64,000 nt of DNA, taken from assembly GCA_963776935.1 (NCBI GenBank), contig CAVZOP010000015.1:186001-250000 (forward strand), written 5' to 3'. The notes below the pieces were generated by a model. The model had not been told where the DNA came from. It searched no databases and worked only from the letters and a program-made list of their open reading frames with translations. This DNA comes from JALOLG01 sp963776935 (lineage in GTDB: Bacteria; Actinomycetota; Acidimicrobiia; Acidimicrobiales; Ilumatobacteraceae). The position numbers were made by a program, and so were the translations under genes. Of the stretch, positions 7,854 through 16,525 are shown in pieces. The number at the start of each line of letters is the position of its first letter. Within the stretch, counting starts at the first letter, position 1.

Positions 7854-9191
7854 ATGTGGCGCTCGACGGACAGCCAGCCGGCGGTGCTGCCGAAGATCGC
7901 CTACGGGCGCGGGAGCCGGTTGTACGACGTGACCGGCAAGGAGTACATCGACGGCTCCGGTGGCCCCGCGGTGTACTGCCTCGGCCACGCCCACCCCGAG
8001 GTCAACGACGCCATCAAGCGCCAACTCGACGCCGTCGCCCACGCCTACCGCTACAACTTCGCCAGCGATCCGATGGACGAGCTGACCGAGCTCGTCGCCC
8101 GCCGCAGCGGTCCCGGGTTCAGCCGGATGATCTTCACGACGGGGGGATCCGAGGCCGTCGAATCGGCGTTGAAGGTCGCCCTCCACTACCACTACGCCTC
8201 CGGCGCCCCGACGCGCCAGCGCTTCATCGCCCGTGAGCGTTCGTGGCACGGCAACACGCTCGGCGCCTTGTCGGTGTCGCACTTCAAGGAGCGCCGCGCT
8301 CCGTACGAAGGCGCCCTCGTGCCCGCGTCGCACCTGTCGGCGGTCAATAGCTATCGCCCGCCACAGGGCGTCGCTGCCGACGATGTCGCCGCGGCGTGTG
8401 CCGACGAGTTGGACCGTGAGATCGTCCGCCTGGGCGCGGAGAACGTGGCGGCGTTCGTGTTCGAACCCGTCGTGGGCGCCGCCGGTGGCGCCGTGCCCGC
8501 TCCACCCGGTTACGCGCGGATGGTGCGGGAGATCTGCGACCGCCACGGCGTGTTGATGATCGCCGACGAGGTGATGTGCGGCACGGGGCGCTGCGGTACG
8601 TGGCGGGCGCTCGAGCACGACGGTGTCACGCCCGACGTGATGGCCGTCGCCAAAGGTCTTGGCGGCGGCTACGTGCCGCTCGGTGCGACGCTCTACCACG
8701 ACAAGATCGCCGCCGTGCTCGACGGGGTCGGTGGACCGCAGACCGGGCACACGTTCACGGGCCACACGCTCGCCTGCGCCGCCGGCCTCGCCGTCCAGCG
8801 CATCGTCGAGCGCGACCAGCTCGTCGAACGGGTACGGGCCGACGGGCCGCGCCTGAGGCAGTTGATCGCCGACCGCTTCGCCGATGTCGAACGCGTCGGC
8901 GACGTCCGCGGCCGCGGCTTCTTCGTCGGTCTCGAGCTCGTCGCCGACCCGGCGACGAAGGAGCCGTTTCCGGCCGCGGCCGGCGTCCACCTGCTCGTCC
9001 GCCGGCACGCGCTCGACCACGGGCTCATCTGCTATCCGTCGGGCGGCAACGTCGACGGCATCAACGGTGACACGGTCATCATCGCCCCGCCGTTCAACGC
9101 GACCGACGCCGAGATCGACGAGATCGTCGACAAGCTCGACCGATCCGTCCGCGCCGCATTGGCAGACGTGACGATCACCGCAGCGCGTTGA
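7854..9191 (+). CDS. Class III PLP-dependent aminotransferase
   Basis: A 445-residue aspartate aminotransferase superfamily class III protein. Visible landmarks are FTTGGSEAVESALKVA (PLP phosphate binding), ERSWHGNTLGALSVSHF, VFEPVVGAAGGAVPAPPGY, the cofactor-binding aspartate in LMIADEVMCGTGRCG, and the Schiff-base lysine in VAKGLGGGYVPLGA. THTFTGHTLACAAGLAVQ follows. Members use omega-amino acids, amines or alpha-keto acids such as pyruvate or glyoxylate. Its tight coupling to the DMGDH-like gene suggests a shared amine or amino-acid substrate. That is inference, and no narrower activity can be assigned. Confidence 0.87.
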   Translation: MWRSTDSQPAVLPKIAYGRGSRLYDVTGKEYIDGSGGPAVYCLGHAHPEVNDAIKRQLDAVAHAYRYNFASDPMDELTELVARRSGPGFSRMIFTTGGSEAVESALKVALHYHYASGAPTRQRFIARERSWHGNTLGALSVSHFKERRAPYEGALVPASHLSAVNSYRPPQGVAADDVAAACADELDREIVRLGAENVAAFVFEPVVGAAGGAVPAPPGYARMVREICDRHGVLMIADEVMCGTGRCGTWRALEHDGVTPDVMAVAKGLGGGYVPLGATLYHDKIAAVLDGVGGPQTGHTFTGHTLACAAGLAVQRIVERDQLVERVRADGPRLRQLIADRFADVERVGDVRGRGFFVGLELVADPATKEPFPAAAGVHLLVRRHALDHGLICYPSGGNVDGINGDTVIIAPPFNATDAEIDEIVDKLDRSVRAALADVTITAAR

Positions 9192-9268
9192 TTCAGCGAC
9201 CCACCGACCGCCCGACGTGCAACGTCCCACGTCGAACCGGCACGGCGCCACTCGCCTATCGTCGGGCC

Positions 9269-9748
9269 GTGCTCGAACCCCTCTTCGACTTCTCTCAGTT
9301 CTTCCACGTCGGGATCCGCGTGCCCGACATCGAGAAGGCAATGGCCGAGATCGGTCCGGCGATGGGCGTGACGTGGAGCGCGGTGCAGGATCGCCAGATG
9401 TCGGTGTGGCTCCCCGACGAGGGCCAGGTCACCAAGCACGTCATCCTCACCTACTCGGCCGAAGGTCCGGTCCACCTCGAACTGCTCCAAGGTGAGCCGG
9501 GTTCGATCTGGGACGCCGACGACTTCCCCGGCGCCCATCATTTCGGGGTGTGGTCCGACGACCCGGGCGGCGATGTCCAACGGATGATCGACGCCGGCTG
9601 GACCCTCGAGCTGGCTGCCAACTCGCCCGAGGAGGGCTACGGCCGCCTCGCCTACGTGCGTTCCCCGAGCGGGTTCCTGGTCGAACCGGTCACCTCGGCG
9701 AACAAGCTCCGCTTCGAGCGGTGGTGGGCGGGCGGCGAGCTCCTCTGA
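9269..9748 (+). CDS. VOC (glyoxalase/bleomycin-resistance fold) family protein
   Basis: A 159-residue protein with paired beta-alpha-beta-beta-beta units: FFHVGIRVPDIEKAMAEIGP at the start and AHHFGVWSDDPGGDVQRMID in the second half, ending in YVRSPSGFLVEPV. His and Glu residues in those positions usually bind a divalent metal. GTG 9269 is chosen because the VOC fold begins at once and a TATCGT box (9257-9262) ends seven bases upstream, compatible with a leaderless mRNA. Substrate unknown. Confidence 0.75.
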   Translation: MLEPLFDFSQFFHVGIRVPDIEKAMAEIGPAMGVTWSAVQDRQMSVWLPDEGQVTKHVILTYSAEGPVHLELLQGEPGSIWDADDFPGAHHFGVWSDDPGGDVQRMIDAGWTLELAANSPEEGYGRLAYVRSPSGFLVEPVTSANKLRFERWWAGGELL

Positions 9749-9764
9749 CAACCGAGTGACTTCG

Positions 9765-9801
9765 TTGCTACCAGAGTAGGACAATGGGTAGGATCACAGT
9801 A
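9765..9801 (+). promoter_or_regulatory. Putative leaderless mazEF promoter with small inverted repeat
   Basis: TTGCTA (9765-9770) and TAGGAT (9789-9794) are spaced by 18 bases, and the ATG at 9801 falls at the expected start site. CTACC (9768-9772) and GGTAG (9787-9791) form an inverted repeat spanning the spacer, a plausible autorepressor site for a ribbon-helix-helix antitoxin. Confidence 0.4.
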
Positions 9802-10019
9802 TGAAAGTGAGCGTCAGCCTGCCCGAGGACGACGTCGACTTCCTCGACTCCTATGCCGATCGTGCGGGCTTCCCATCGCGCTCGGCCGTGGTCCACAAGG
9901 CGGTCCGACTGCTGCGCGCATCCGAACTCGGCGCCGCCTACGAGGACGCTTGGACATCATGGGAAGCCAGCGACGACAGCACCTTGTGGGACGGCACCGC
10001 CGGCGACGGCCAGTCCTGA
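9801..10019 (+). CDS. Ribbon-helix-helix antitoxin of a MazEF-type pair
   Basis: A 72-residue protein beginning MKVSVSLPEDDVDFLDSYAD with the beta strand and two helices of a ribbon-helix-helix DNA-binding domain (RAGFPSRSAVVHKAVRLLRA), then an acidic tail rich in Trp and Asp that would wrap the toxin. Its stop overlaps the toxin start by one base (TGATG), the usual arrangement for type II antitoxin-toxin pairs. Autorepression is expected from the family. Confidence 0.8.
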   Translation: MKVSVSLPEDDVDFLDSYADRAGFPSRSAVVHKAVRLLRASELGAAYEDAWTSWEASDDSTLWDGTAGDGQS

Positions 10020-10366
10020 TGAGACGCGGCGACATCCGCCTCGTCGATCTCGATCCAGTGCGGGGCGCCGAGGCGAACAAGCAACGACCCGCGATCATCG
10101 TGAGTAACGACGGCGCGAACAGCACGGCACAGCGCCTCGGACGCGGGGTCGTCACTGTCGTCCCCGTCACATCGAACACCGAGCGCGTTTACCCATTTCA
10201 GGTGCTGCTCCGCGCCCAGGACACTGGATTGGCTGCGGACTCGAAGGCACAAGCGGAGCAGGTCCGATCGATCGCTGTAGAACGCATCGGCCCGCAAGTC
10301 GGGGCAATGACCGGCGCATTGCAGGCAGCTCTCGATGAGGCACTCAGACTCCATCTCGCGCTCTGA
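10019..10366 (+). CDS. mazF: MazF/PemK-family endoribonuclease toxin
   Basis: A 115-residue MazF-fold protein starting MRRGDIRLVDLDPVRGAEAN, with KQRPAIIVSNDGAN, VVPVTSNTERVYPFQVLL and the late strand QVRSIAVERIG. These segments contain the RGDI/RP and T-S motifs of MazF that form the RNA-cleavage groove. ATG at 10019 overlaps the antitoxin stop. MazF toxins cleave mRNA at short motifs when the antitoxin is degraded. The pair appears intact, unlike the pair at 12359-12903. Confidence 0.85.
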   Translation: MRRGDIRLVDLDPVRGAEANKQRPAIIVSNDGANSTAQRLGRGVVTVVPVTSNTERVYPFQVLLRAQDTGLAADSKAQAEQVRSIAVERIGPQVGAMTGALQAALDEALRLHLAL

Positions 10367-10422
10367 CGAACCACTTCTCCCCATCCACAATCGTTTCGTG
10401 TTGCAGGCAATTCGGTAGGTGA

Positions 10423-10650
10423 GTGATCGCTTTCGCGAGCGTGCCATCGGGCGACGCTTCGTCCAGCCCGATCGAGCAGCTGTACACGGTGGTCGCCGGT
10501 GACTCTGTGTCACTCATCGCTCACACGTTCGGCGTCAACATCGACGTGCTGGTCGCGTACAACGAGTGGCCGGAGGGCCTGCAACACCCGTTCTTCGTCG
10601 GCGACGAGATACGCATTCCTCCGGGCGCGGTGGTCCGGGATCAGACCCGT
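10423..10650 (+). pseudogene. LysM-domain gene remnant
   Basis: Translation from GTG 10423 gives one recognisable LysM unit: LYTVVAGDSVSLIAHTFGVN, then a VAYNEWPEG stretch and DEIRIPPGA. LysM binds peptidoglycan or chitin glycans. After about residue 75 the frame turns into Arg/His-rich sequence antisense to the neighbouring GNAT remnant. No signal peptide or enzymatic domain is attached. Probably the end of a degraded cell-wall protein gene. Confidence 0.5.
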
Positions 10651-10671
10651 TCAACGGGCTGTCACACCCAC

Positions 10672-11165
10672 AGCGTTCGTTCGCGGTTTCATCGATGCCG
10701 GAAACACCATCGATCTTCTCGCCGTTCGGAAGGGTGTGAGCATGAACACCGACCAGCGTGAATCCGGCCTTCTCGATCACGCTCGCGCGGGTTCGTTGGT
10801 GTGACGAGGTCGAGGCTCGATGACCGTCGTCCCGGCTGTGTGGAGGATTGAACAAAGGCCGCCAGCGCTTCGGTTCCGTATCCCTTGCCTCGACCGTCCG
10901 GGCCGATGCAGAACCCGATTTGGCACCCGGCGGTGGTGAGTCGATCCAATGTGTACGTTCGCGATCACCCCGACGACTCCGGCACCGAGTTCGCAGATCA
11001 CCCTGTGTGCGGGTGCGAGCCCACGCTCGATCGCCAACGATTCCTCCGCGCCATCGGTGAGGTCCAGCCGTTCGTCCGCACCACCACCTCGTCAATGGTG
11101 GCCGCCACCGCGCTCGCGTCGGCACGTATTGCGGGCCGGATCAACAAGCGATCGGTGACGACGGG
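10672..11165 (-). pseudogene. GNAT acetyltransferase, multiply frameshifted
   Basis: Pieces of one GNAT protein appear in order in different minus-strand frames. They are VTDRLLIRPAIRADASAV (near 11165), ERLDLTDGAEESLAIERG with VICELGAGVVGVIANVHIG, QIGFCIGPDGRGKGYGTEAL (the acetyl-CoA binding GRGKGYGTEA loop), and ASVIEKAGFTLVGVHAH (near 10720). At least three frame changes are needed to join them, so this is a decayed gene and not one sequencing slip. Confidence 0.7.
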
Positions 11166-11470
11166 AACCTGCGACGACAGCGTCGAGGCGACAACAGCAG
11201 GCCGCGATTTTCCGCGGCGCATCCAACGCGACTCTCGATCGTCGAAGTACACGGGCGCCGCTCGCCTGCACCCGCCTCACGGCCCCGGGATGCAGGCTCG
11301 AGTAGAACTGGCACGGCCCTGCTGAGCCATCGCCGAACGTCTCTGCCCTCTGACCGATCCGGGCGCCCACCGCCCGCTCCGGGACAGCGCGGCGATTACG
11401 GACAACCACGCGGCAAGACCTCGCCTACGACAGCGACGACCGGGACAGCCACGCCACCTCCAAAGCCGCC

Positions 11471-11605
11471 GTTGTCCGAGACCAAGAACCGATCGGTCGC
11501 ATGGGCACACCCGAGGAGATCGCGGCAGCCGTCCTTTGGCTCTGCGCAGAGGAGACCGCGCTCACGATCGGCCACGCCCTGGTCGTCCAGACACGTCAGG
11601 CAGAT
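11471..11605 (+). pseudogene. C-terminal remnant of a short-chain dehydrogenase/reductase
   Basis: Only the last 45 or so residues are present: EPIGRMGTPEEIAAAVLWLC followed by TIGHALVV. This is the classic SDR C-terminal segment after the active-site region. The Rossmann fold and the YxxxK motif are missing upstream. A relic within the degraded accessory stretch. Confidence 0.6.
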
Positions 11606-11853
11606 GCGAGCGACCCAAGATATGGACCTCTGCCTCTAGGCGGAGTTCGAGGTCTGATGGATGCTGGAGTTTGGAGGAGTGCAGTCGAAGGAGGTGCCGC
11701 GTGGCTCGAAGTCACGGGTCGACCACAATTGAACGGGCGACCCCGCAGGCGGTATCTCGCGCTCACGCTCACAGTCCGTCGGATCGTGCAGGTGCGGAGC
11801 CTCCCTCGCGTGCTCATGCAAGGAGCGGCACCGTCGCCGCGATCGGGGCGTGG

Positions 11854-12345
11854 TTGGGAACGAGCACCTGGCCCGCGTACTGCACGGCGGCGATCACCGC
11901 TGCGTATGGGTTGCTCAAGGCGTACTGGGTGTTCGGCGGCGACTCCCTGTGGTCCATCGCTCCGCTCTCACAGGAGATGATCGACAAGGTGCGATCCCAC
12001 ACCGAGCCAACGTGGTTTGTGGTCGCAGATGCCATCAGCGTGGTGCTGGCTCTGGTGGGTGTCGTGTTCGCCCTGGCGACGGTGAGCCCACGGCGTTGGC
12101 TACCGGTATGGCTGGTCCGTTGGACGCTGTGGCCGCTCGCTACGTTGATGGTGCTGCGCGGGATGTTGGGGATTATTGGTGACGTGCTCCAGATCGCTTC
12201 TGGCGAGTCTGGTCCGGTCACCCACACTGCTCTGTGGGATCTGGCCTTGTGGGCGCCGTTGTTCCTGGTCTGGGGTCTGCTGTGGGCCGCGACTGCATTG
12301 ACATATACCCGCCGCGCTCGCATGCCCAGACAACCAGTCGCATAG
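11854..12345 (+). CDS. Four-helix membrane protein, DUF3995-like
   Basis: The protein has about four hydrophobic segments: WPAYCTAAITAAYGLLKAYW, TWFVVADAISVVLALVGVVF, WTLWPLATLMVLRGMLGI, and LWAPLFLVWGLLWAATAL. Spacing and the WVFGGDSLW and RGMLGIIGD motifs resemble DUF3995 proteins of unknown function. The open frame extends upstream to 11536, but that part is Arg/Ser-rich and antisense-like. TTG 11854 just before the first helix is therefore only a tentative start. A cytoplasmic-membrane location is inferred. Confidence 0.5.
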   Translation: MGTSTWPAYCTAAITAAYGLLKAYWVFGGDSLWSIAPLSQEMIDKVRSHTEPTWFVVADAISVVLALVGVVFALATVSPRRWLPVWLVRWTLWPLATLMVLRGMLGIIGDVLQIASGESGPVTHTALWDLALWAPLFLVWGLLWAATALTYTRRARMPRQPVA

Positions 12346-12358
12346 GCCTGGGTGCGGC

Positions 12359-12677
12359 TCAGGCCAGGCCGAGCACGGTGATAAGTGCTTCATCGACGTC
12401 CCACATCTGGTCCGCTGCCAGCGTCCCGACTCGTCGCCCGAGCCGCTGAACATCCACCGCTCCCAACTGTTCGACGAGCACCCGGGTCGAGTCGCCCGCG
12501 ACTGTCACCTCGGGGCGGAACGATGCCGGCCGAGCACTTCGCGACGTCGGCAGCGACCAGCACGACTGAGCGCGGCAACATCGCATCTGACTGCACAACT
12601 ACACCGAAGCGCTCACCTTGCTGCTCGTGGCCGACGCCTTTGGGGACCTTGAAGCGATACACGTCACCGCGCTGCAC
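12359..12677 (-). pseudogene. MazF/PemK-family toxin with single-base frameshift
   Basis: From ATG 12677 the protein reads MQRGDVYRFKVPKGVGHEQQ then GERFGVVVQSDAMLPRSVVLVA. The conserved continuation PTSRSARPASFRPEVTVAGD, ending VDEALITVLGL, is in the next frame. Removing one base near 12550 (between GTCGCT and CCGACG) joins them into a normal PemK-like toxin of about 105 residues. The 14-base overlap with the upstream antitoxin gene supports a former or real toxin-antitoxin pair. As written the toxin is dead, which would make the antitoxin dispensable. Confidence 0.75.
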
Positions 12678-12903
12678 GCACAGACTCCATCATCGCCGCG
12701 ATCGACAACATCTCAGCCCGGTCAAGATCGTCGGCCTCGAGCGCGGCCACCTCCGCAGCAAGCTCGCCTCGCCTGCGAAGGCGATCAGCCGACGCCAGCA
12801 GCGCAGATCGGATCGCTTCCGACTGGCTCAACCCAGTCGCTTCGAGTACTCGCAACGCGCGCTGCGCTTCATCATCGAGTCGCACGGAGATCGCCTTCGC
12901 CAT
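12664..12903 (-). CDS. Ribbon-helix-helix antitoxin
   Basis: A 79-residue protein, MAKAISVRLDDEAQRALRVL then EATGLSQSEAIRSALLASAD, a clear ribbon-helix-helix (CopG/MazE-like) DNA-binding domain with a basic helix and an acidic tail. ATG 12903 is used because the RHH strand begins directly; the longer upstream frame is not conserved-looking. Its 3' end overlaps the broken toxin gene by 14 bases. Confidence 0.75.
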   Translation of the reverse strand: MAKAISVRLDDEAQRALRVLEATGLSQSEAIRSALLASADRLRRRGELAAEVAALEADDLDRAEMLSIAAMMESVRAAR

Positions 12904-13079
12904 CCAGTCAGTATGACGGAACGTGATACGGATGGGCAACCGGTCGACTGAGCGCAGAATCTCGGGCCCGCACGCCCGATCACGCGCGCCGAGCGCGGGT
13001 TCGCCGTAGTTCAGAGTGCCCGCTCGTCGCTCCCGACGCAACGTCGACCGTGAGCGCAGAACGATCAGCGTCGATCGAC

Positions 13080-14575
13080 GCTCCTATGTGTTGTCAAGGT
13101 GCTTGTTGCCGGTGGTCGGGCAGGCCAGTGATGGGCCACTCGGGTGAGGGCAGGCTCTTATGAGGCCACGGTCCGGCGGTGGTGTGCGGTGACGGGACGG
13201 CATGTCGTTCGAAGGACAACCCCTCGGGGTGTCAGGCAGTTATCGGGCCAGTCCCGTCACCGTGTTCTTGTCAGCGCGGCAACGCCTTGAAGGTTTCTCG
13301 GGCGACGTAACGCTTGAGACAGCGGATGATGTAGCGCTTGGATTTTCCCTCGGCCAGGCGTCGGTTCATGTAGGCGATGGTGCGTGGTTCGTGTTGGCCG
13401 AGGCGGGTGATCACGATCCGCCAGATGGCGTTGTTGGCGTGGCGGTCGCCGCCGTAGTTGAGCCGGAACCGGTTGTCGATCAGGCCGCTCGTGGCGGGGA
13501 TCGGGGCGATGCCACACAGGCTCGCCCAGGCGCCTTCGGAACTGATCCGTTCAGCGTTGTCGCCGGCGGTGACGAGGAGCACCGCCGCGGTGTCGGCCCC
13601 GACGCCGTAGATGTTCAACAGTGCGGGGGCGGCGGCTTTGACGAGCGGTCCGATCTGTTCGTCGATCGCGGCGAGCTCGGCGTCGAGGGTGTGGACCCGG
13701 CGAGCCAGGATCACCGCCGCGGTCTTGATGCCGTGCAAGGCGACATCACCGCCGGGGCGTGGTCGGAGCTTGGCGGCCTCGTTGACCAGCTGCGTCGCGC
13801 TCAGCGCGCCCAGCCGTGAGCGGAGTTCGTCGGGTGCAGTGAACATCAAATGGCGGAGCTGGACGATCGTGCGGATCCGTGTCGAGCGCGCCGATCGTTT
13901 CGCGACCAGCAACGCCCGCAACGCTTCCGCGTGCCGTCACCCGACTTCGCTCGAGCGGCGCAACGACCCGACAATGCACCCCTGGCGGCTTCAACCGCGT
14001 CGAGCTGGTCGCTCTTGCCATGCCGGCGGCGCTTCTGGCGGTCCGGTCGATCAACCTCGATCACCACTACCCCGCTCGCGAGGAACTGGCGCGCGATGCC
14101 CGCTCCGTACGCGCCAGTGCCCTCGATGCCGACCCGATCGATCGCACCGAACCCGGACATCCACGACGACAAGCAGCGATGCCCGGCAGCGGTCGTCGGG
14201 AACGACTCGACTCCGAGCAAGCCGCCGTTCATGTCGACCACAGCAGCGACGTTCACATCACGATGCGTGTCGACCCCACCCACCACCGGGCGCGCCGAAT
14301 CTACGATGGCCACGGCCACCCCTTTCCTAAGTTGAGGGGCAGGCACGCACGTCCCGTGAAGGAGACCAGTGACCGAGCAGCTGTTGTCGCAGCAACTCGA
14401 GTCGCCCTCCGGAACGGGGCGTGTCGAACCCCGAAGTCAGATCAGCCTGACATCCCCCGCCAACGACGAACGGGATACCGGCGAACCAGCAAACCCATTC
14501 TCACTGGCAGATATGGCCCCTCTCCTGCCGGGCGAGGTATCGGACTCCGTGGGTGGCGCAGACGGTCAAACCTGG
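13080..14575 (-). mobile_element. IS110-family insertion sequence
   Basis: The transposase gene is flanked by about 190 bases on its 3' side and about 230 bases on its 5' side, which lack other genes. The 3' flank on the minus strand ends with CTTGACAACACATAGGAGCG, a string I associate with right ends of actinobacterial IS110 elements. The element sits immediately after the stop (14580) of the repeat-rich membrane protein. Exact ends are not provable here because IS110 elements lack long terminal inverted repeats. Confidence 0.5.
13271..14346 (-). pseudogene. IS110-family transposase (DEDD recombinase), frameshifted
   Basis: The N-terminal RuvC-like domain shows GGVDTHRDVNVAAVVD (first Asp), GIEGTGAYGAGIARQFL (Glu) and KSDQLDAVEAARGAL (the Asp pair). 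The C-terminal Transposase_20 domain shows LLNIYGVGADTAAVLLVTAG and GAWASLCGIAPIPATSG with the conserved Ser, then GGDRHANNAIWRIVI. The frame changes near 13926-13931: one base missing after ACGCG would give TREALRALLVAK. IS110 enzymes act with an element-encoded bridge RNA. As read, the enzyme is inactive unless the lesion is a sequencing error. Confidence 0.85.
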
Positions 14576-14579
14576 AGGA

Positions 14580-15566
14580 CTAGAAGTCGGACGCCTCCAG
14601 GGCGAGAACGCTGCAGGTGATCGAATCGCCCGGCGCCCAATCGGGTGGAGACGTGACCGTGTCTACGCTGACGCGGACTGCCTCACCGGGTGCAACGAGA
14701 TCAACACTCTCAGACGACTCGCCAAAGCGAACACCTTCCGGTCCACGCAGGGCGTAGTGGATGCGGAGGTTCTCAGTCTCGGAAAACGGGCTGCTGACCG
14801 ATAGTTCGATCTGGATGTCTCCAAAGCTGTCAATCTCGACGAACTGACACGCGTCTGAAGCTGCCGGATCAGTCGCGGATCCGAAACTAAACCCCTCGTC
14901 TACTGCAAGGACTTCACAGGACACGCCGGATTGATCGATCGACGGAGGAAGCTCCGTCACGGTGTCGGACTCAACTCGGAATCGTTCGTTGGCGGCGACG
15001 AAGTTAGCGCTCTCGGTGCCGGTATAGAACCGCACGCCCCCCACATCCAGAAGCGCGTACGTCAGCTCTACAGCTGGAACATCGCCCAGTGGATTGGTGA
15101 ACGCGACTTCAACCTGCATGTCATCGAAGTCGTCTACTCCGAGGTACGTGCACGAAGGTTCCGACGGGACTGGTGGCGGGGCAGCAGTCGTCTCCGGGGC
15201 AGCAGTCGTCTCCGGGGCAGCAGTCGTCTCCGGGGCAGCAGTCGACTCTGGGGCAGCAGTCGTCTCCGGGGCAGCAGTCGTCTCCACGGCAGCAGTCGTC
15301 GCAGGGGCATCAGTCGTCGCAGGGGCATCAGTCGTCGCAGGGGCAGCAGTCGCGGCAGGGGTATCAGTCGCCTCGACGATTGTGGAGTCGGACCCATCCT
15401 CCTCGTCCCCGCCGCCGCCAGCGATCGCACCGATGACTCCGAGGACGACGAGCACTGCGATTGCGATCACCCACCAACGTCTCCACCACGGCCTGCCCGG
15501 CTCCTCAGCGGTGGGAGCAGGATCCGGCGGCCGAGGCGGGGGCAGAGATGGTCCCTGATCCGTCAC
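14580..15566 (-). CDS. Membrane-anchored extracellular protein with Thr/Ala/Pro repeats and duplicated domain
   Basis: A 328-residue protein. Residues about 1-27 are Pro-rich and cytoplasmic. One transmembrane helix follows (WWVIAIAVLVVLGVIGAIAG), then a low-complexity linker of about ten TTAAPE-type hexapeptides. Two homologous domains of about 90 residues come last. The first begins CTYLGVDDFDDMQVEVAFTN and the second CQFVEIDSFGDIQIELSVSS; each ends near a Cys (VSCEVLA, ITCSVLA), suggesting one disulfide per domain. The family was not recognised. Likely an exported, wall-spanning protein presenting two small beta-rich domains. The IS110 element abuts its 3' end but the stop codon is intact. 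Confidence 0.7.
   Translation of the reverse strand: MTDQGPSLPPPRPPDPAPTAEEPGRPWWRRWWVIAIAVLVVLGVIGAIAGGGGDEEDGSDSTIVEATDTPAATAAPATTDAPATTDAPATTAAVETTAAPETTAAPESTAAPETTAAPETTAAPETTAAPPPVPSEPSCTYLGVDDFDDMQVEVAFTNPLGDVPAVELTYALLDVGGVRFYTGTESANFVAANERFRVESDTVTELPPSIDQSGVSCEVLAVDEGFSFGSATDPAASDACQFVEIDSFGDIQIELSVSSPFSETENLRIHYALRGPEGVRFGESSESVDLVAPGEAVRVSVDTVTSPPDWAPGDSITCSVLALEASDF
15181..15370. repeat. Tandem 18-bp coding repeat
   Basis: About ten head-to-tail copies of an 18-base unit (GCAGCAGTCGTCTCCGGG and variants) encode the TTAAPE/TTDAPA linker of the membrane protein. Copy number is prone to slippage, so linker length may vary between strains. Confidence 0.9.
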
Positions 15567-15575
15567 GCTCGCGAA

Positions 15576-15836
15576 TCATAAGCAACCCTCATAGCCCTCT
15601 CGTGCAAGTTGGCCACGCGCGGAAACCTCCGAGGGCGTGGTTGCGGTGACAGGCACGACCACGGTGCCGTAGAAGGTGGCATCCTGGATTCCGGGAGGCC
15701 GCCTACCGCGTCGCACACGCAACCCGAACGCCCGCGACAAAGCGGCCACCAGCGCGTCGAAGCGCTCTGCGACGGCTCGTTCGTCGAAGCGCTCTGGTCG
15801 TTCAATCGCGTCGGGATCATCAAGGCCGCGTAGCAA
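15576..15836 (-). CDS. Hypothetical small protein or gene fragment
   Basis: Up to 86 residues, including RGLDDPDAIERPERFDERAV and IQDATFYGTVVVPVTATTP. Amino-acid composition is protein-like for about 60 residues and then decays. The only start is a weak TTG/CTA context. No domain recognised; may be a fragment of a larger gene lost by rearrangement. Confidence 0.3.
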   Translation of the reverse strand: MLRGLDDPDAIERPERFDERAVAERFDALVAALSRAFGLRVRRGRRPPGIQDATFYGTVVVPVTATTPSEVSARGQLAREGYEGCL

Positions 15837-15880
15837 CGCTTCGCTTTCGCGCGGTGAGTGCCATCAGCGCAGATCGCCCG

Positions 15881-16369
15881 TCAGCGGAGTTCGAGTTCCC
15901 AGCGCCAGACGTCGTCGTCGACGCCGTCGTCGGGGTCGGCGATGGTGGCGGTGCGGGTGAACCCACAGTGAACGAGCACAGCGGTGGATGCGTTCGGTGT
16001 GGCGAGCGTGTGGGCGGCGACACGGGTGGCTCCGCGGTCACGGGCCCAGTCGATCAGCGTTCGCGTCGCCGCGGTGGCCAGCCCTCGGCCTTGGCGGGCG
16101 GGGGCGATGGCGTAGCCGATCTCGACCTCTCCCCCGATGGGCGGTCCTTTGTACCCCCCGAAGCCGACGAGGGCGCCGTCGTCGTCGAAGAAGAGATGGG
16201 ACCCCCACGGGTCGACGTTGTGGCGGCGAGCGGCGTCGAGGGCGTGTGGGAGAGCTTCGGGGAATCCAGCCCATCCCTCGATCACGGCGATGCCGAATCG
16301 TTGGGTGAACGCAGCGTCGCCGTCGATCAGTGCCTCGATCCACTCGAGCCGCAGCGACTCCAACCGCAT
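15881..16369 (-). CDS. GNAT family N-acetyltransferase, RimJ/RimL-like
   Basis: A 162-residue acetyltransferase. The core is HLFFDDDGALVGFGGYKGPP, then EVEIGYAIAPARQGRGLATA, where the acetyl-CoA pyrophosphate loop Q-x-x-G-x-A is intact, and VLVHCGFTRTATIADP. ATG 16369 begins MRLESLRLEWIEALIDGD, the normal RimL-like N terminus. The longer upstream frame is not family-like. Substrate could be a ribosomal protein N terminus, a drug or a small amine. Confidence 0.8.
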   Translation of the reverse strand: MRLESLRLEWIEALIDGDAAFTQRFGIAVIEGWAGFPEALPHALDAARRHNVDPWGSHLFFDDDGALVGFGGYKGPPIGGEVEIGYAIAPARQGRGLATAATRTLIDWARDRGATRVAAHTLATPNASTAVLVHCGFTRTATIADPDDGVDDDVWRWELELR

Positions 16370-16525
16370 CACCCACCACCGCACGGAAAATGGGGCCGGT
16401 CGGTGCGGGAGGAAGTCACCCGCCAAGGTTGCCCGATCTGGAGCACGCACCTGGTGTTCAGGTGACACTTGCGCATGGCGGCGTGCGGTGCGTTTCTCCG
16501 CCGAGATCGGAAGCTCTCCTCGACC

